In this document: piece by piece, positions 1 through 11,547 of the stretch | Position numbering within the stretch: the stretch's first letter is position 1 | Layout of the letters: each line of letters begins with the position of its first letter | Assembly: GCA_049177145.1 (NCBI GenBank) | Contig: CP185406.1 | Coordinates: 124,001 to 188,000, forward strand | Source of the DNA: Hennigella sp049177145 | GTDB taxonomy: Bacteria; Bacillota_I; Bacilli_A; Mycoplasmatales; Mycoplasmoidaceae | Length of the DNA stretch: 64,000 nucleotides | Direction of reading: 5' to 3' | Program-made: the position numbers and the translations under genes | The notes under the pieces: generated by a model | Database searches by the model: none | Seen by the model: the letters and a program-made list of their open reading frames with translations, nothing else | Told to the model about the DNA's origin: nothing

Positions 1-3000
1 GCTTGAAACCTTCATTCTTTTGGTTTTCAAAGCAGAAACCATCATACATACCTTTACGAAGTTCTACATTTTCTAGACGTTTGAAAGCTGTTTCATAGAA
101 TGTTTTATTGTTTTTCAATGCTTCTAGAATGTCATACTTCATTTCTATTAAAGCTGTATCAGGGTGTTCATAACGACGTTTACCTGTGGCAATATCATTA
201 AAGATATTATCTTGGTTGTGTAATTCTTTACCAACCTTACCAGCTAATGTTCTTAGGTCTTCTGTGTTAGAGTAAGTTACAAACTTATGTGCTAATTTGT
301 GAGCGATTGGTGAAATATCATCAAATCCTATTGCTGGTTTTTCATCAACTTGAATTGATTTAAAGTAATATTCGTTAGCTTCGCCTTCGCCAAGACCTAC
401 ACCAGCTCATGGATATCAAACACCTGTGTTTTCATCTACTGTTACACCTGTATCAACAGCTTTTGTTTCAAATACTGAGTGACTAAATGGTTTTGAGCCA
501 TTGCCAAAGGCAGCACCAGCTAAACCACTATCAGAGTCTAGTTCGTTTTTACTTGGTGTTTGGATACCTAAGAAACCACCTAATTGTTTAGTTGTATGAG
601 CAGTATCATTAAATACTTTATTTATAACATTTCAATATGAATCAAAGTCACCACGTAATTTTGGAGCTGCTGTTGTTGATGTTTGAGCAGTATTACCTGT
701 ATAGTTTCAATAATCGTAGATGTTAGCAGCATCTGCTACTCATTCATATGGGTTGTTTTCTAATGTAGATGGGTCTTCTTTGTTAGTTATAAATGGATCA
801 TATGTGTTGTATTTAGTTAAATATGCAACATATGCTCTTTCGCCATCTTTGATGGTGTCTTCTAGAGCATTGTAGAATCTTTCAAAGTTATTCTTAGCTA
901 AATAACCCATTGTTATTTGGAACAATTTAAATGATAAATAATCGTCATTGAATTCACCGCTATTTATCTTGTTTGTAGCAACGAGTCTTTCATAAGCTGC
1001 AGAAATTGTTGTATAGAAATCAGTTGTTGATGATGCTGCAAGATTAGCAAAGTTATTATCACTTGTTAAAACCTTCTTTGCTTTATAAGCAGAAGTGATT
1101 TCATCATCAGCTCCAGTCAGGATGTTAGCTATTTTATAGTTATCATCTTTAAATGTTTCATCATCATTAATATAAAGATCATATGTATTTCATTTAATTT
1201 CATTAGCTAATGAATTTGAATCTAAGAATGAATACATTGTTTTGTCAACAATTCATGATTCATATCAATATCTATTACTTTGTGCTTGTTTAGCTTTAGC
1301 TATTCTTGCTGAAAAACCAGAAGATGAGCTATCTTTTGTAACACTTGATATGTCGTTGATAAATGGAATATTGAATGTAGCGTCACTAAATGCAGCAACA
1401 ATTTCGGATTTGCTGTATTTTGGTTGGCCTTGTGCTGCTGTACTATTTATTGTTGGTATATCTTTATCAGTTGAATCAACACCAAAATATAGTGGATGAA
1501 GCATCAATTCAATAACATCATAGTAATTGTGCATTGTTTCATATGCAGTTTGTTTTGGTTCATTTAATGCAACCATTGGTGCTAATAAACCATTTTCAAA
1601 TATCTTATTTGAACCAACATCATTCTTAGAGTTACTTACTTGTGTTGAACGATAAGCATAAATCTTTTTGTTTGAGTTAACAATGTTATCAAAGATTGAT
1701 TTCTTAACATCAGCATCACGAGTTGCTTTAATATATTGAGCAACATTTTCTCAATCTCCAAGTTTTTGGCTATCTTTGCCTTCACAAACTTGAGTGAAGA
1801 ATAATTTAGTGTCATCTGTTACTTCAACACCAGCTTCGTATGTTTCAATGTCTCTAAAGACATTTAATTCTTGTTTTTGACTTAGAGCTATTTCAAGAAT
1901 AATGTCAGCAAAGTTATTTTTGAAGTAATCATATAAGTCTCCAGACTTGCTACCAAAAACATTAGCTGATGTTATTCCATCATCTCAACCAATTTTGTGT
2001 TGTAATAGACGGTACATTAAAACTTGTTTTAATGCATCTCTACCATGTTTGTATGCAGCATCTCCTTCCCCACTCATTGCTAAACGAACATATTCAAAAC
2101 CATCAATGGTTTGGGCATGCATGCCTGATTCATTTAATTCAAATACTCAATGTTGTCCAGTTGATTCTTCTTCTGCTTTAGCAGTTGTTGGTTTTAAACC
2201 GTTAATTTGAACTTTGTTTGTAATGTATCTAACACCGTTAGCGTTTTCTGAACCAGGTGTTGTGTCACCATAAAAGAATGTAAATAGTTTATTTTCTTTA
2301 AATAATGGACAATGATATACATCATCATCAGGATCTTCTGGATCTTTTTCATCAAGACCACCATAAACATTGTTTAAGTCTAAATATGATTTAATAGTAC
2401 TAGCAGGCGTATCATTATAAAAGAAAAGTTTTAAGATCATTGGATCTTCTTGATCTGGTTTAGGTTCTTTTGTAAGATCAATGATTGAGTCTAATACAGT
2501 TGGATCAAGAGTGTTGACAGGGTTTGTTGGTGTCAAGCCACTAATGTCAAACATTTGATTGTATAAGTTTGCAGCAGAAACTGCATATGGTGTATAAAGT
2601 GTTCCGCTTGAGCCTGCAATCATATTGTTTGCATAGCAAAGCAATAATGTTTGTTTATCTTCAGAACAATCTAGTGGAATAGATGTTGTGTAGTTTCAGT
2701 GTTGTGCTGAATCCTTCTTGTATAAACCTTCTCTAGAGAAGACACCATTTTTTAGATCTTTATATCAGTGTCAAAAAGCTCTTTGACCTGTATATCCATT
2801 TGAAGATGGGCTTTCAGCAGCTGTTCCAAAGAATGGGAAAGCTTCATTTGGAGCATCAGGAACTGTTGTTTTATTAGAATAAAGGTCAGACATTGCTGTT
2901 CCAACTGTTGCTGGTTTGTTGTATTTAAATAGTGCAGCAGCAGAGAAGAAAGGCTTTTCAGTTTCAAATCATCTGTTGAAAACGTAGTTTTGAATGATTG

Positions 3001-3733
3001 CATAGTCACCATCTGGGTTTGCTGCTAATTCATCAACATCATCTTCAGGTTTAACTGTAAAGTTCTTGTTTGATCTAGCTCAGAAACCAATTCGGTTTCA
3101 GTTGTCTGGGTTGTTTAATGTTTCAACTGTAATAGCAGTTGATTCAGCGTCAGAAAAGATATGAGGATAGTCATCTGGATCTAGATTTTCTGTATTGTCT
3201 CTCATTGAGAAATAACTTGTGTTAAAGACATTATCAATAAATTCGTCTTTAATCATGTCAACCAATTGAGCATGCTTATATGCTTCAATTGTTCCACCAT
3301 TAGGTGATAATAGTTCGTTTTGAACGTAGAATGGGTGGTTAGCACCATATTTAGATTTATAACTATCAACCTTTGTGTTGTAGTCATCGTCAATCTTATA
3401 ATTCTTTCTTTGTAAGAAAGTCTTAAAATCTGAGTTTCTATTTGGGTGGTCTTTAGAAGCTGCTCTATTTACATATCATTTGTAAATAATTTCCTTAGCT
3501 AAGTTTTCCTTGAAAATCTTTCAAGTTGAACTTTGCTTAAGGGCTTTTTGTGCTGCAGCTTTAAAATCTTCTGTTCCAATTTGTAATTCATCTATGAATT
3601 TACCATCGTCGTCTAACTTAATTTTTAAGTCATCGTCGATGTTGGATTTAGCACAGCTAGTTAGGACTGTGGCAAGTAGCCCAGATCCTGCTGCAACTGC
3701 GCTAGCAGAGATTAATAATTTCTTAAATTTCAT
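1..3733 (-). CDS. Large surface lipoprotein, C-terminus outside the window
   Basis: Open on the minus strand from an ATG at 3733 to the window edge, at least 1244 codons, when UGA is read as Trp. The N-terminus is a lipoprotein signal peptide (MKFKKLLISASAVAAGSG, then LLATVLTSC with the lipobox Cys near residue 25). A short Asp-rich stretch (DDDLKIKLDDDGKF) follows, then a long Asn/Tyr/Trp-rich region with no motif I recognise. A good ribosome binding site (AGAGGA) lies about 6 bases upstream of the ATG. Giant lipoproteins of this build are common in Mycoplasma (for example those with DUF3713), but I cannot assign a family from reading. It is divergent from sufC and is the only gene on this strand before 10 kb. 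Function unknown, probably surface exposed. Confidence 0.85.
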
Positions 3734-3794
3734 ACTATATCCTCTTTTTAATAAAATATATGTTTTATTATTATAATAATAAATACAATAATAT
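3734..3794. promoter_or_regulatory. Divergent promoter region, lipoprotein / sufC
   Basis: This 61-base AT-rich gap separates two divergent starts. On the plus strand there is TATAAT at 3772-3777, and TACAAT at 3784-3789 ends five bases before the sufC ATG, so a leaderless or near-leaderless sufC mRNA is plausible. No Shine-Dalgarno sequence precedes sufC. The minus-strand lipoprotein has an AGAGGA site. Confidence 0.55.
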
Positions 3795-4580
3795 ATGAAA
3801 AAAATAAACTTATTAAATGTAAGTAACCTTTGCATTAATGTTGAAGGCAATAATTTACTTAAAAATATTAGTCTAAAAGCAAAAACAGGTGATGTTATTG
3901 CTATTATTGGACCTAACGGTGCGGGCAAGTCTAGTTTTTTAAAAACTATCATGCGTCACTATGCCTTCAAAATAACTAAAGGTGATATTAAATTTAATAA
4001 CAAAAGCATTAAAAATGCTTCTACTGATGAAATAGCAAGATTAGGCTTTTTCTATCTAGCACAAAGCCCTATGGAACTTGAAGGTGTAAAGCTAGTTGAT
4101 CTTTATAAGATCATAGCTAACGCACACAGCGCAAGAAAAATAGATCCTATTACATTACACAACATAGTTGCTCCTAAGTTTAGTGAACTAAACATGGACC
4201 TTGATTTATTAAAAAGGAATAACAATGTTAACTTTTCTGGTGGACAAAAGAAAAAGAACGAACTTGTGCAAATGTTCTTAATGAACAACAATGTTCTTTT
4301 GCTAGATGAAGTAGACTCTGGATGCGATGTTGATAGCTTAAAAATTATTGCTAAAGAAATCAACAAAATTAAGAAATCTAAAATTATCATTTTAATTTCA
4401 CACCAAGAACAGCTTTTAAAACAAATTAAGCCAACAAAATACATCACAATTGCCAACCACAAAATTGTTAACTCAGGTAATGGAAAACAATTGTTTACAG
4501 CTTTAAAAACTGGCTTTAGCAAATATGCTAAAACACCAGCAAAGAAGCTAGAAATGGACAGTTTGAAAGATGCGTTCTAA
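3795..4580 (+). CDS. sufC: Fe-S cluster assembly ATPase SufC
   Basis: 261-residue ABC ATPase that powers the SufBCD scaffold for Fe-S cluster assembly in the cytoplasm. Visible motifs are Walker A GPNGAGKSS (about residue 38), the signature FSGGQKKKNE (about 148), Walker B LLLDEVDSGCDVD (about 173) and the H-loop LISHQE (about 201). The LDE-DSG-DVD pattern is typical of SufC rather than of import ABC ATPases. It is first gene of the run sufC-sufD-sufS-sufU-sufB, and its 3' end overlaps the sufD start by 11 bases, which suggests translational coupling. Length is normal for the family. Confidence 0.96.
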   Translation: MKKINLLNVSNLCINVEGNNLLKNISLKAKTGDVIAIIGPNGAGKSSFLKTIMRHYAFKITKGDIKFNNKSIKNASTDEIARLGFFYLAQSPMELEGVKLVDLYKIIANAHSARKIDPITLHNIVAPKFSELNMDLDLLKRNNNVNFSGGQKKKNELVQMFLMNNNVLLLDEVDSGCDVDSLKIIAKEINKIKKSKIIILISHQEQLLKQIKPTKYITIANHKIVNSGNGKQLFTALKTGFSKYAKTPAKKLEMDSLKDAF

Positions 4581-5178
4581 TATCTTTTTAACTAATAAAA
4601 GTTCAAACGAAAATATTAGCTTTAGTAATGACCAAAAAGCTAATTTATTTCTTGTTATTAATGAAGTTAAAGATTTACAAAAAACCATCAATTTAACACT
4701 AAAAAATAACAATTTAGTGAATATTTATTGTTTGATTTTAGCAAACAAATGTAGCAAATTCTTAAACATAAATATTAACCACAAAGGCAATAATTCACAA
4801 AGTAACATTTATGTTAAAACTTTAGCTAATAACAAAGCACATGTAAAAGTTAATTGTGTTTCGTCATGTCAATCTAAGACAAACAAAAACATTATTAACC
4901 AAACAATAGATGGTCTTATCTTTGATAATGATTCAATAATTCAAGCCTTGCCATGTCTAGATATCAATATTAATGATATAGTTGCAAAGCACACAGTCAA
5001 CATCGGACAAGTTAACCCAGAAATTATCTTCTATCTAAACACTAAAGGATTAAGCAAACTAGAAGCATATCAATTTTTAATTGATAGTTTTATCAATGAT
5101 TTAAATCCTTATTTAACAAAACACAAGTTAAACATTAATAAGGATATTAAATCCTTAATAGGAGGAAGATATGCGTAA
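4570..5178 (+). CDS. sufD: Short SufD-like Fe-S scaffold subunit
   Basis: 202 residues, about half the usual SufD length (roughly 420). The conserved C-terminal part of the SufB/SufD family is present: KHTVNIGQVNPEIIFYL then NTKGLSKLEAYQFLIDSF, equivalent to the HGATIG and YL-SRGL blocks. What is missing is most of the N-terminal helical region. The start lies inside sufC and the stop overlaps the sufS start, so the gene is locked in the operon and does not look like a random remnant. A SufBC2D complex is inferred. It could instead be a decayed SufD with SufB forming a homodimer. Confidence 0.85.
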   Translation: MRSNIFLTNKSSNENISFSNDQKANLFLVINEVKDLQKTINLTLKNNNLVNIYCLILANKCSKFLNININHKGNNSQSNIYVKTLANNKAHVKVNCVSSCQSKTNKNIINQTIDGLIFDNDSIIQALPCLDININDIVAKHTVNIGQVNPEIIFYLNTKGLSKLEAYQFLIDSFINDLNPYLTKHKLNINKDIKSLIGGRYA

Positions 5179-6370
5179 TTTTAGAAAAGACTTCCCATGA
5201 ATTGCTAAGCATCCAAAATTAATATATTTTGATTCTGCAGCAACTTCCTTAAAACCACAAAGTGTAATTGATGCTCAAGCCAACTATTACATTAATTATG
5301 GTACTAACACCCATAATAATGATTCATCATTAGCTTTTAAAACAACTAAGAAAGTTCAAACCATTAGAGCTAAATCAGCTAAATTATTTAACGCAAGCGC
5401 AAATAATATAGTATTTACATCTGGTGCAACAGAAGGCCTAAACCTTATTGCTTATGGTTTAGCTAATGGTTTTATTAAACCAACAGAAGAAGTTTTAATT
5501 TCTAAGCTAGAACACGCTTCTAACTTACTTCCTTGAATAAGACTTGCAAAGCAAGGATGTTTTAAATTGAGATATCTACCAGAAGATACAATTCCAACTG
5601 CTAATGCTTATTTAAAAGCTATTACTAAGAAAACAAAAGTAATAACTTTTGCAGGAAGTAGCAACATCTTAGGCAACAATGTTGATTACAAAACATTAGT
5701 AACTAAAGCTAAGAAGATTAATCCTAAGATTATCATTGTTATGGATGCTGCACAATATCTACCACACCACAAGATCGATACAAAATGTGGTATTGACTTT
5801 GTAGCATGCAGTTGCCATAAACTATTAGGCCCTACAGGCCTTGGTCTAGTTTATATGGCTGATAAATGATTAACATTGCTTCAACCACTTAAATATGGTG
5901 GTGGTATGAACCAAACTATCAACAAGCAAGACTATGTCTTATACAATAATGTAGATAAGTTTGAAGGTGGTACATTACCACTAGCCCAAATCTTTGGTTG
6001 AGAAGCAGCTATTGACTATCTCAACAAAGTTGGCTATGACAAAATATCTAAATACCAACACGAATTAAAGAAATACTTTGTTAAGAAACTTGAAGGTATT
6101 AAGAATGTTGTTGTTTACAACAAGAATGAACCTGAAGCTACAATCTACTTCAACATAAATAAAGTACACGCACAAGATCTAGCAAGTTGATTAGGCACAA
6201 AAGGTGTTATTTGCCGTGCTGGATTAAGTTGTGCTAAATTAGCACACCACATTGTAAAAACACAAGCTGCTATCAGATTCAGTTTGTATTTCTACAATAC
6301 CAAGGAAGAAATCGATAAAGTCGTATCCATTCTTAAAAAATTTAAGAAAGGTGATGAAATCATCTTATAG
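5171..6370 (+). CDS. sufS: Cysteine desulfurase SufS
   Basis: 399-residue PLP enzyme that takes sulfur from cysteine as a persulfide for Fe-S assembly. Key parts: N-terminal LIYFDSAATSLKP, TSGATEGLNLIAYG (PLP phosphate binding), MDAAQYLPH (Asp and Gln that contact PLP), the Schiff-base Lys in CSCHKLLGPTGLG, and the catalytic Cys in CRAGLSCAKL near the C-terminus. A GGAGGA ribosome site sits 5 bases before the ATG, and the start overlaps the sufD stop by 8 bases. Several UGA Trp codons are used. Full length for group II desulfurases; its sulfur acceptor is the next gene, sufU. Confidence 0.96.
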
Positions 6371-6378
6371 GAGGAGTT

Positions 6379-6813
6379 ATGGAAATTAGTAATGAATTAG
6401 CTAAGGAACTAATTATTGACCATTATGAATCTCCTTCTAATAAGATAGAAGGTAAACCTAAAGGTAAATACCTTTATGGTCATAATGATAGCCCATCATG
6501 TATTGACAACATTGATGGCTATGTTCTAATAGAAAAAGGTAAGGTTAAAGATGCCAAATTCTCTGGCATAGGCTGTGCCATTTGTACTTCTAGTACAGAT
6601 TTATTAGTAGATGAAATCATTGGTAAGCCTTTAGCTCAAGCTAAAAAGATTATTACTAATTACCTAGACATGATTCTTGGCAAGAAACACAACAAAAACT
6701 TGTTAGGCAAACTTATAGTTTACAAAAATGTAAACAAGCAAGCTAACAGAGTTAAATGTGCTATGACAGGTATTCAAGCCATCCAAAAAGCAATCGATAG
6801 TTATGAAAAATAA
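6379..6813 (+). CDS. sufU: Sulfur relay / scaffold protein SufU
   Basis: 144-residue IscU-like zinc protein that accepts persulfide sulfur from SufS in Gram-positive type SUF systems. The metal ligands are visible: SCID (about residue 39), GIGCAICTSS (about 68) and VKCAM (about 127). A strong GGAGG site stands 6 bases before the ATG, eight bases after the sufS stop. The 3' end overlaps sufB by 11 bases. The order sufS-sufU-sufB is the usual Firmicutes order. High confidence. Confidence 0.94.
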   Translation: MEISNELAKELIIDHYESPSNKIEGKPKGKYLYGHNDSPSCIDNIDGYVLIEKGKVKDAKFSGIGCAICTSSTDLLVDEIIGKPLAQAKKIITNYLDMILGKKHNKNLLGKLIVYKNVNKQANRVKCAMTGIQAIQKAIDSYEK

Positions 6814-8173
6814 ACAATATAAATATGGCTTTCATGACACGATTAAAAATAAGTTTGCCTTTAAAAAAGGCTTAAACGAACAAGTCATAAGAGCTATAAG
6901 CAAAAGCAAGAACGAACCAGACTGAATGCTGCAAAAACGTTTAGCTGCTTTTGCATTGTTTAAGAAACTTAAAAATCCTAAATGAGGACCAGATCTAAGT
7001 CATATTGACTTCGATGAATATACATATTATGTATCTAATGCTTCAGGCATGACAAATGACTGAGCTGATGTTCCTCAAGAAATTAAAGATACTTTTAAAA
7101 GATTAAAAGTAACTGAAGCAGAAGCTAGGTTCTTATCTGGTGTAAACAACCAATATGACTCAGAAGTTGTTTACAACAAGATTCAAGAAGAACTTGCTAA
7201 ACAACATGTTATTTTCTGCAACATTGAAAAAGCTTTACAAATCTGTCCAGACATTGTAAAGAAGTACTTTGGTACTTTAGTACCAGCTAGTGATAATAAA
7301 TATGCTGCACTTAACACAGCTGTATGATCAGGTGGTAGTTTTATTTATATACCTAAAGGCGTAAAGCTAGCAAAACCTTTGCAAGCTTACTTTAGAATAA
7401 ACACTAGACAAATGGGCCAATTTGAAAGAACTTTGATTATTGTCGAAGACAAAGCTTCTTTATCTTATATAGAAGGGTGCACTGCGCCTATATATGATAA
7501 AAATAATTTACATGCAGCAGTAGTAGAAGTCTTTGTCAATGAAGGGGCTGTTTGTCGCTACACAACGATTCAGAACTGGTCGGACAATGTTCTAAATCTC
7601 GTTACAAAGCGTGCAAAGTGCCAAAAGAGCGCGATCATGGAGTGAGTTGATGGAAATATCGGCTCGAAGCTAAACATGAAGTATCCGGCCACAATTTTGG
7701 CTGGAGAGTATGCAAAAGCTAAATGTATATCTATTGCGCTTGCACATGAAGGAGTAATCCATGATGCTGGTGCCAAGATGATTCATCTTGCCCCTCACAC
7801 ACGTAGTAGTATATTAGCTAAATCTATCGCCCATGATGGTGGTAGAGCTGACTATCGTGGTGAAGTGAGAATTTTAAAAAACGCTCACCACTGCCATGCT
7901 GAAGTTGTTTGTGATACTTTGATTCTTGACAATAAGTCAACAAGTAAAACTATCCCTCTAGAAATCATTGAAAATAAAACAAGTTTTATTAAACATGAAG
8001 CTAAAGTAACACAACTTGATAAGGAGAAAATGTATTATTTAAACACTAAAGGTTTAAATGATAAACAAGCTAAGAACATGCTGTCTTTAGGATTCCTAGA
8101 ACCATTTACTGAACAGCTTCCTATGGAATATGCTGTAGAACTAAACAGATTGTTAAATGAGGACTTCAAATAA
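6803..8173 (+). CDS. sufB: Fe-S cluster scaffold SufB
   Basis: 456-residue core of the SufBCD scaffold. Conserved blocks: AVWSGGSFIYIPKGVKL, ERTLIIVEDKASLSYIEGC, EWVDGNIGSKLNMKYPA, SILAKSIAHDGGRADYRG and a C-terminal LNTKGLNDKQAKNMLSLGF. The N-terminal half is only found by reading UGA as Trp. The start ATG at 6803 overlaps the end of sufU, so coupling is likely. One oddity: about 7490-7710 is richer in G+C, with TCG, GCG, CCG, ACG and TGG codons that are rare in neighbouring genes, yet a UGA Trp sits in the middle. Last gene of the suf operon. Confidence 0.95.
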
Positions 8174-8186
8174 ATATAATTAATAT

Positions 8187-9602
8187 ATGAAAAACAAAAA
8201 CATTATTGCAAGAAGCCAAAGTTTTGCTGACTGATATACATCAGTCATTAAAGAAGCTAAATTAGTAGAATATGGTCCAGTAAAAGGAACAATGTTCTTT
8301 TTACCTAATGGTTGAGCTATTTGAGAATCAATCAGAAATGAAATTGATAAACAATTTGCTAAGATGGGTGTAAGGAACATCCAACTACCTTTATTTATTA
8401 GACAAGCAGACTTTCTAAAAGAAAAAGAACATGTAGAAGGCTTTGCTCCTGAACTATTTACTGTAAGTACTAATAAAAAAGGAGAATTAGCTGAACCATT
8501 AGTTATTAGACCAACTTCAGAAATTAGTTTCTGCCAATGTTTTAAAAGTCAGATCAGATCATTTAATGATCTTCCTCTTTTATATAACCAATGATGTTCA
8601 GTATGTCGTGTGGAAAAGAACACTAGACCTTTTTTAAGAAACACTGAATTTCATTGACAAGAACTTCACACTGCTCATGCATCTAAAGATGAAGCAGTTA
8701 AACAAACTCTTAAAACTCTAGAAGTTTACAAGAACTTCGTAGAAGATTATTTATGTATGCCAGTGCTTGTAGGTGAAAAAACCGAAAACGAAAGATTTGC
8801 AGGCGCAATAAATACTTATACGCTTGAAGCTCTAATGCAAGATGGTCAAGCACTTCAATGCGCAACTAGTCACTATTTAGGGCAAAACTTTGCTAAAGCT
8901 TACGAAGTAAAATACCAAACTAAAGATAACAAGTTTGATGTTATTCATCAAACATCTGCTGGTATTTCTACAAGAATCATTGGTGGATTAATCATGAGCC
9001 ATAGTGATGATAATGGTATTATCTTACCATTCAAGATTGCTCCAATCCAAATTGCTATCATTGTTGTGAACGCTAACGACAAAACAACAACTAACTATGT
9101 TAAGTCATTAAAGAAAATGCTTGATGACAAATACCGTGTAGTTGTTGATGACAGTGATAAATCCTTTGGATTTAAGATCAACAAATACCAAGTTCAAGGT
9201 GTGCCATTCTGTTTAGTTGTTGGTGCACAAGAAATTGAAGGTAATGAAGTAACCTTCATTAGAAGAGATGGCAATGATAAAGTTAAAGTAAGTTTAAAGG
9301 CTTTAACAAAGCATTTAACTTCAACTATTAAAGAATATCAAGCTAACTTATTTAATTCTGCTAACAATAGATTACAATCATCGATCGTTGAAATTGAAGA
9401 CTTCAAGGAATTTACAAATGCTATCAACAATAAGAGGATTGCTTTAGCATACTTTGATGATACAGTTGCTAACGAAAAGAAACTTAAAGAACAAACTGGA
9501 GCAACAGCTAGATGTATTAAATTAGCTGGCGTTAAAAATAAAAAATGTTTTTACACAGGCAAGCCTGCTACACATTTAATTTATTTTGCTAGAGCATACT
9601 AA
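8187..9602 (+). CDS. proS: Prolyl-tRNA synthetase, short eukaryote/archaea-like type
   Basis: 471-residue class II synthetase that charges tRNA-Pro. Motif 2 is around RPTSEISFCQCF and SVCRVEKNTRPFLRNTEF, and motif 3 around IIGGLIMSHSDDNGIILPFK. The C-terminal anticodon-binding domain starts near IQIAIIVVNANDK. The length and the missing YbaK-like insertion place it in the short type found in Mycoplasma. TATAAT at 8175-8180 ends six bases before the ATG and there is no Shine-Dalgarno sequence, so the mRNA is probably leaderless. Its promoter overlaps the end of sufB. Confidence 0.95.
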
Positions 9603-9604
9603 TC

Positions 9605-10114
9605 ATGAAAAAGAAAGATTCTAAAATAAAATTTGATGAATCTGTTCATTACACAATCAAGAACAGAAAGAGATACAAAGCAAAGCTTTGATTAGTTTTT
9701 GTTGCAATGACAATCATCTTGGTTGGATGTTCAGCAATGTTTTATTTTGGGAACTATTCATGAGATCCAGAAGCTGGCTTTAGTCCTGGCGCTAATCCAA
9801 GAGAACCTTACCAAGTAGCTTTGGTAGTATTAGCTTCTATCATATCTGTTGGTGTCTTAGTTGGTACGTTCTTATTCTGTTGATTTGATATTGGTAAGTT
9901 CTATAAAACACAAGAACTATATTTCAAATCAAACAAATTTAAAGAAAACAAAGCTAAAGCTTTAAATGGTGACATCACTAAATTAAGGAAGTCTACCATT
10001 AAATGGTACAAGAAGATGGGTTATATAACTTCTGATGAAAAAAGAGAAATCCTTGCAAAGCAACAAGCTAGAAAAGTAAAAGCAAAAGAAGAAAAACAAC
10101 CAGTGAACAACTAG
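9605..10114 (+). CDS. Small two-helix membrane protein, unknown function
   Basis: 169 residues, starting two bases after the proS stop. A basic N-terminus (MKKKDSKIKFDE) precedes a membrane helix at about 30-50 (LWLVFVAMTIILVG) and a second at about 73-95 (VALVVLASIISVGVL). The rest is a long Lys-rich cytoplasmic tail. I recognise no family. The ORF is intact through several UGA Trp codons, and its stop codon overlaps the stop of convergent rnhB, so there is no intergenic space. Co-transcription with proS is likely. Confidence 0.8.
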
Positions 10115-10743
10115 TTGTTTTTTATTACCGCTTTAACTGGTTTATAGCTAAACCTATGGATAGCTTTTATTGGCCCATAATGCTTTAGGGCATTAAGATG
10201 AACATTTGTGCCATAACCTTTGTTCTTAGCAAAGCCATATTGTGGATGAATCTTATCAAGATCGTCTAAGATCTTATCACGGTATACCTTAGCAATTATG
10301 CTAGCGGCAGCAATTGAAGTAGACTTTGCATCGCCTTTAATAATAGGAACAATCTTTGTTTTACCAAAGGTAATGTCTTCAGCATCAACCAATACACATG
10401 TTGGTTTAATATGTAAATTGTTTAATGCTTTAACCATTGCTTCTCTTGCTGCTTCTTTAATATTAATTAAATCTATTCTTGGCGCATCAACATATGCAAT
10501 AGCATAAGCAATGCAATTTTGTTTAATGACTTCTGCAAGCTCTTCTCTTTTCTTTATAGAAAGAACTTTAGAATCTTTGATAGCTTTGTTTTCATACCCT
10601 ACGGGCAAGATACAAGCGCAAGCAACAACCGGTCCTGCTCAACAGCCACGACCTACTTCATCTACACCAGCTATTAGTTTATGCCCTAATTTCTGATACT
10701 TATGTTCATATAAGAACATATCTACTTGCTTTTTAGTTTTCAT
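10111..10743 (-). CDS. rnhB: Ribonuclease HII
   Basis: 210 residues. RNase HII nicks RNA in RNA-DNA hybrids and removes misincorporated ribonucleotides. The signature AGVDEVGRGCWAGPVV carries the first catalytic acids; DSKVLSIKKREEL, VDAEDI and the later HPQYGFAKNKGYGT block also match the family. The N-terminal part is found only when UGA is read as Trp in GCWAGP. The start overlaps the 3' end of rbgA by 11 bases. Translational coupling with rbgA is likely. Confidence 0.95.
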
Positions 10744-11545
10744 AGTTTATCTTGCAAATCTTACCGTTAACAAAATCATCAAACAATGCATCTTGTGCTC
10801 TGTTTAAGTCTGGTTGGTTGTTTGCCATAACAAAATGTCTTTTGTTAGCATATCATTTAATAAAGCTATTATAAGGAAGAGCATATTCTAAATGGTAGTA
10901 TGTTGCTAATTGCTTGTAATAATTGTTGGACATATAGTTATAACAATATTCCAAAATCTCGTCAAGAGGCAAAACCTCTTTCTTGATGGTATTAAGCATT
11001 GCTAGAACATAACCATCTTTAACATCATTTATTTTCTTAAAGAAAATACCTGGGTTATCTTGAAGATACAAATTTTCACTTATCTTTAAGATAGCTTGCT
11101 TTTTTGTTACTGCTGGTCGGTTACCAGTAGGTGCTATGTTTCTATTTGCTAAGAAATTAATTAAACTTGATTTACCTACATTTGGTAACCCAACTACCAT
11201 AAGGTAGAAGGTAGGTTTAGCAATACCTTTTGCTTTTTTCTTTTCTTCCAAAGGAGAAAGCATTTTCTTGATCTCATTCAATAATAATGATCTAAAACTT
11301 TTATTTTTAGTACTGCCAACAATTAAGTTTGGTTGTCATTTAATATTTTTAACATCAGCAATATCGGACTTCAATGCCACTTTCAAAACTGGTTTTGATA
11401 TTCTATCAAACTCTGGGTTGCTTGTAGCTTTTATAGCTCTAGCATCGACTACTTCCAAAACCAAATCCACAGACTTCAAGGATTCTAGAATCTGTTTATT
11501 GGCTTTAGCCATATGTCCAGGAAATCAATTAATAATGTTTGCCAT
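10733..11545 (-). CDS. rbgA: Ribosome biogenesis GTPase RbgA (YlqF)
   Basis: 270-residue circularly permuted GTPase needed for late 50S subunit assembly. The N-terminus NWFPGHMAKA and the DLVLEVVDARA block are typical. G1 is GLPNVGKSSLINFLANR and G3 is DNPG. The G4 motif, normally NKxD, reads ALKSD here, so the Asn is replaced by Leu. A C-terminal domain with short helices follows. The start lies two bases after the stop of the upstream YwaF-like gene (TAG TT ATG), and the 3' end overlaps rnhB. Confidence 0.93.
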
Positions 11546-11547
11546 AA

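Noticed and set aside
1..3733. Many short minus-strand ORFs that look like a broken gene
   Set aside because: All breaks are UGA codons; with UGA as Trp the frame is continuous.
3521..3952. Minus-strand frame running through the lipoprotein start into sufC
   Set aside because: The part above 3733 is the antisense of sufC; the signal peptide start at 3733 is clear.
6803..9602. Apparent pseudogenes in sufB and proS
   Set aside because: Interruptions are UGA Trp codons at conserved Trp or in otherwise good frames.
10111..10114. Overlapping stop codons of two convergent genes as a special element
   Set aside because: Ordinary compact gene packing; both genes are intact.
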